DNA of 49,179 bases from a virus. The notes beneath the pieces are model-generated. The model saw only the letters and a list, made by a program, of their open reading frames with translations, made no database searches and was not told where the DNA came from. Below are positions 48,138-49,179 of this stretch, in pieces (the first letter of the stretch is position 1; each line of letters begins with the position of its first letter). The translations under genes and the position numbers were made by a program. Location: IMG/VR virus record IMGVR_UViG_3300003690_000014, positions 1 through 49,179 of that record, one strand, 5' to 3'.

Positions 48138-48971
48138 CTAGAGATGATCAAAACTACGAACTTCTTCGTATCCGGTATCCCAGATTCCGGTATCTTCACA
48201 ACGCTTTAAGTCATCCATTGCCTTCTCATTCTCAGCCTGTGCCAGTCCGAGAATGTCTTCTCCGACGCGCCATACGCCAGCGCGGAAAGGCTCTTCCTTT
48301 TCGACGCTGACCATGTACACGGGCATCCGTTCACCGATGGCGGCTTCCAAGACGGAACGGTAGAAGGCGAACTGGTAGATATAGCCATACCGTCGAGCGT
48401 CTGACTCCATCCACTGGAGAGAGTTGCAGGTTTTCAAGTCGATGATGCCTATTTCTGGATTGAACCAGTCCATACGGATCTGGCATGGCCGTCCATGATA
48501 GGAGTGCCGGACTACCCCTTCGGGTAGCCCGACACCGAGAAGAGAGGGAAATTGCGGGTGGGCACGCACCGACTCGTTCATCTTTGTGATCATGTCAAAC
48601 TGCGCGTCCGTCAACGGCTGGGCGGGTTTGTTCTCCTCCACCCAATCTTGATATTTCTGTGACGTAGGTCCGAATGGCTTTTCTGTTTTGGGATTGATCG
48701 GACCACCGATGATGTACTCCTTCCCGAAAGTTTCGGCTCCTTCCAGGATCAGGGTGTGGGCCGCACGACCAACAAGATAAGCCGGACGGTCCACATCCGT
48801 GATTAGCCCCGCCACTTTCTTTTGATAAAGCGCGTGGCATTTCCTGAAATCCCCCAGTTGGTGAGACGACAGGAACCTGTCGTTACGGGAGTGGTAGAGT
48901 TCCGCTCCCTCAGAAATAACCGATTCATTAACGAACAACTGTTTCCCCTGCTCTGTTATTCTCTCATCCAT
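48138..48971 (-). CDS. RecE-like PD-(D/E)XK exonuclease
   Basis: 277 residues from the ATG at 48971 with AAGGAAGGG upstream; the longer frame from 49034 covers the promoter and is rejected. PD-(D/E)XK motif: GRAAH near 70 residues in, then acidic IRMDW (about 165) and IGIIDLKTC (about 172-180, Asp and Lys), followed by a QFAFYRS helix. It resembles the DUF3799/RecE-type 5'-3' exonucleases. It degrades one strand to make ssDNA for annealing. Confidence 0.8.
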   Translation of the reverse strand: MDERITEQGKQLFVNESVISEGAELYHSRNDRFLSSHQLGDFRKCHALYQKKVAGLITDVDRPAYLVGRAAHTLILEGAETFGKEYIIGGPINPKTEKPFGPTSQKYQDWVEENKPAQPLTDAQFDMITKMNESVRAHPQFPSLLGVGLPEGVVRHSYHGRPCQIRMDWFNPEIGIIDLKTCNSLQWMESDARRYGYIYQFAFYRSVLEAAIGERMPVYMVSVEKEEPFRAGVWRVGEDILGLAQAENEKAMDDLKRCEDTGIWDTGYEEVRSFDHL

Positions 48972-49005
48972 TGGACACCCTTCCTTTCGCTGATTTCTAG
49001 AGTTG

Positions 49006-49034
49006 ATTCTAACGAGTGTACACCGGTCTGTCAA
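49006..49034 (-). promoter_or_regulatory. Strong early promoter of the recombination operon
   Basis: Minus-strand TTGACA (49034-49029), 17 bp, TAGAAT (49011-49006). The start site would be near 49000, before the exonuclease ATG at 48971. The spacer has GGTGTACACTC, shared with the promoter at 39159-39187 and the terS-terL gap. Confidence 0.85.
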
Positions 49035-49046
49035 GTGTGAAGTGAC

Positions 49047-49179
49047 TTAGATTTTCTTTTTCTTGGAAATTGCTGAACGCATGAATTCGACGGCTTCCCG
49101 TCTCATTTGATTGTTCGATTTGAATCGGCAGTCCTTGGAACAGAAGGTATGCCATTTCCGGCACCCTTCGAATTCCTTC
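49047..49179 (-). CDS. Small zinc-finger protein, C-terminal part
   Basis: Stop at 49049-49047. Continues the gene whose N-terminal part is at 1-260 once the 114-bp repeat is joined. Sequence ends SAISKKKKI. The bases overlapping the left copy differ at five places, all silent in this frame, which supports the reading frame as truly coding. Confidence 0.75.
   Translation of the reverse strand, partial: KEFEGCRKWHTFCSKDCRFKSNNQMRREAVEFMRSAISKKKKI
49066..49179. repeat. Right copy of 114-bp terminal direct repeat
   Basis: Matches 1-114 with five mismatches. See the left copy for interpretation. Confidence 0.9.

Noticed and set aside
1-49179. Integrase, excisionase, repressor-type lysogeny genes and tRNA genes
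   Set aside because: Looked for typical tyrosine or serine recombinase motifs and tRNA cloverleaf ends; none recognised, so a temperate lifestyle is not supported.

Overview
The window is the genome of a tailed double-stranded DNA phage (Caudoviricetes), apparently complete. Terminase, portal, Mu-like head genes, tail and fibre genes and a replication/recombination module are all present, and no ribosomal, tRNA or host metabolic genes are seen. The first and last 114 bases are the same sequence with five differences. One zinc-finger gene runs off the right end and continues at the left end, so the map is circular or circularly permuted. The host cannot be named. Shine-Dalgarno sites are strong, sigma70-type promoters are clear (-35 and -10 boxes usually 17 bp apart), and one gene has a lipoprotein signal, so the host is a bacterium. 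No integrase, excisionase or transposase was recognised.

Layout. (1) 34.3 kb down to 0.3 kb, minus strand: the late operon. It begins with a probable small terminase and 18-bp tandem repeats, then the large terminase and a Mu gp29-like portal. Next comes an unusual eight-kb cassette (22.3-30.3 kb) of sugar-nucleotide enzymes, glycosyltransferases and methyltransferases. After it come a double-domain GroES-like protein, a minor head protein, a protease/scaffold, a decoration protein, a gpT-like major capsid protein, several virion surface proteins, tail completion and tail proteins, baseplate-like proteins, a 938-residue fibre, and a probable lysis cluster with a lipoprotein. (2) 34.3-39.7 kb, plus strand: a run of small accessory genes driven by at least two sigma70 promoters. 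It starts with a SymE/AbrB-like protein and contains one short antisense gene with its own promoter. (3) 39.74-40.37 kb: a gene-free, convergent region. Eleven GTTCGC/GCGAAC repeats lie on both sides of a very AT-rich stretch, which makes it the best candidate replication origin. (4) 49.0 kb down to 40.4 kb, minus strand: replication, recombination and DNA modification. The order is a RecE-type exonuclease, a Sak4-like ATPase, a DUF669 protein, RusA, a cytosine methyltransferase and a DEAD/DEAH helicase. Then come a structured leader, a small protein, a DpdA-like transglycosylase, QueD, and a primase-polymerase/DUF3987 fusion.

How it fits together. The right-hand operon would copy, recombine and resolve the genome. 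QueD plus a DpdA-like enzyme suggest that guanines in phage DNA are replaced by a 7-deazaguanine, and the cytosine methyltransferase could add a second mark. The left-hand operon packages DNA and builds the virion. The glycan cassette is translationally coupled to the portal gene by a GTGA overlap and is therefore expressed late, pointing to glycosylation of virions or of the host surface at assembly time. Strong promoters on both strands share a TnTACAC-type element near the -10 box, suggesting a common regulator.
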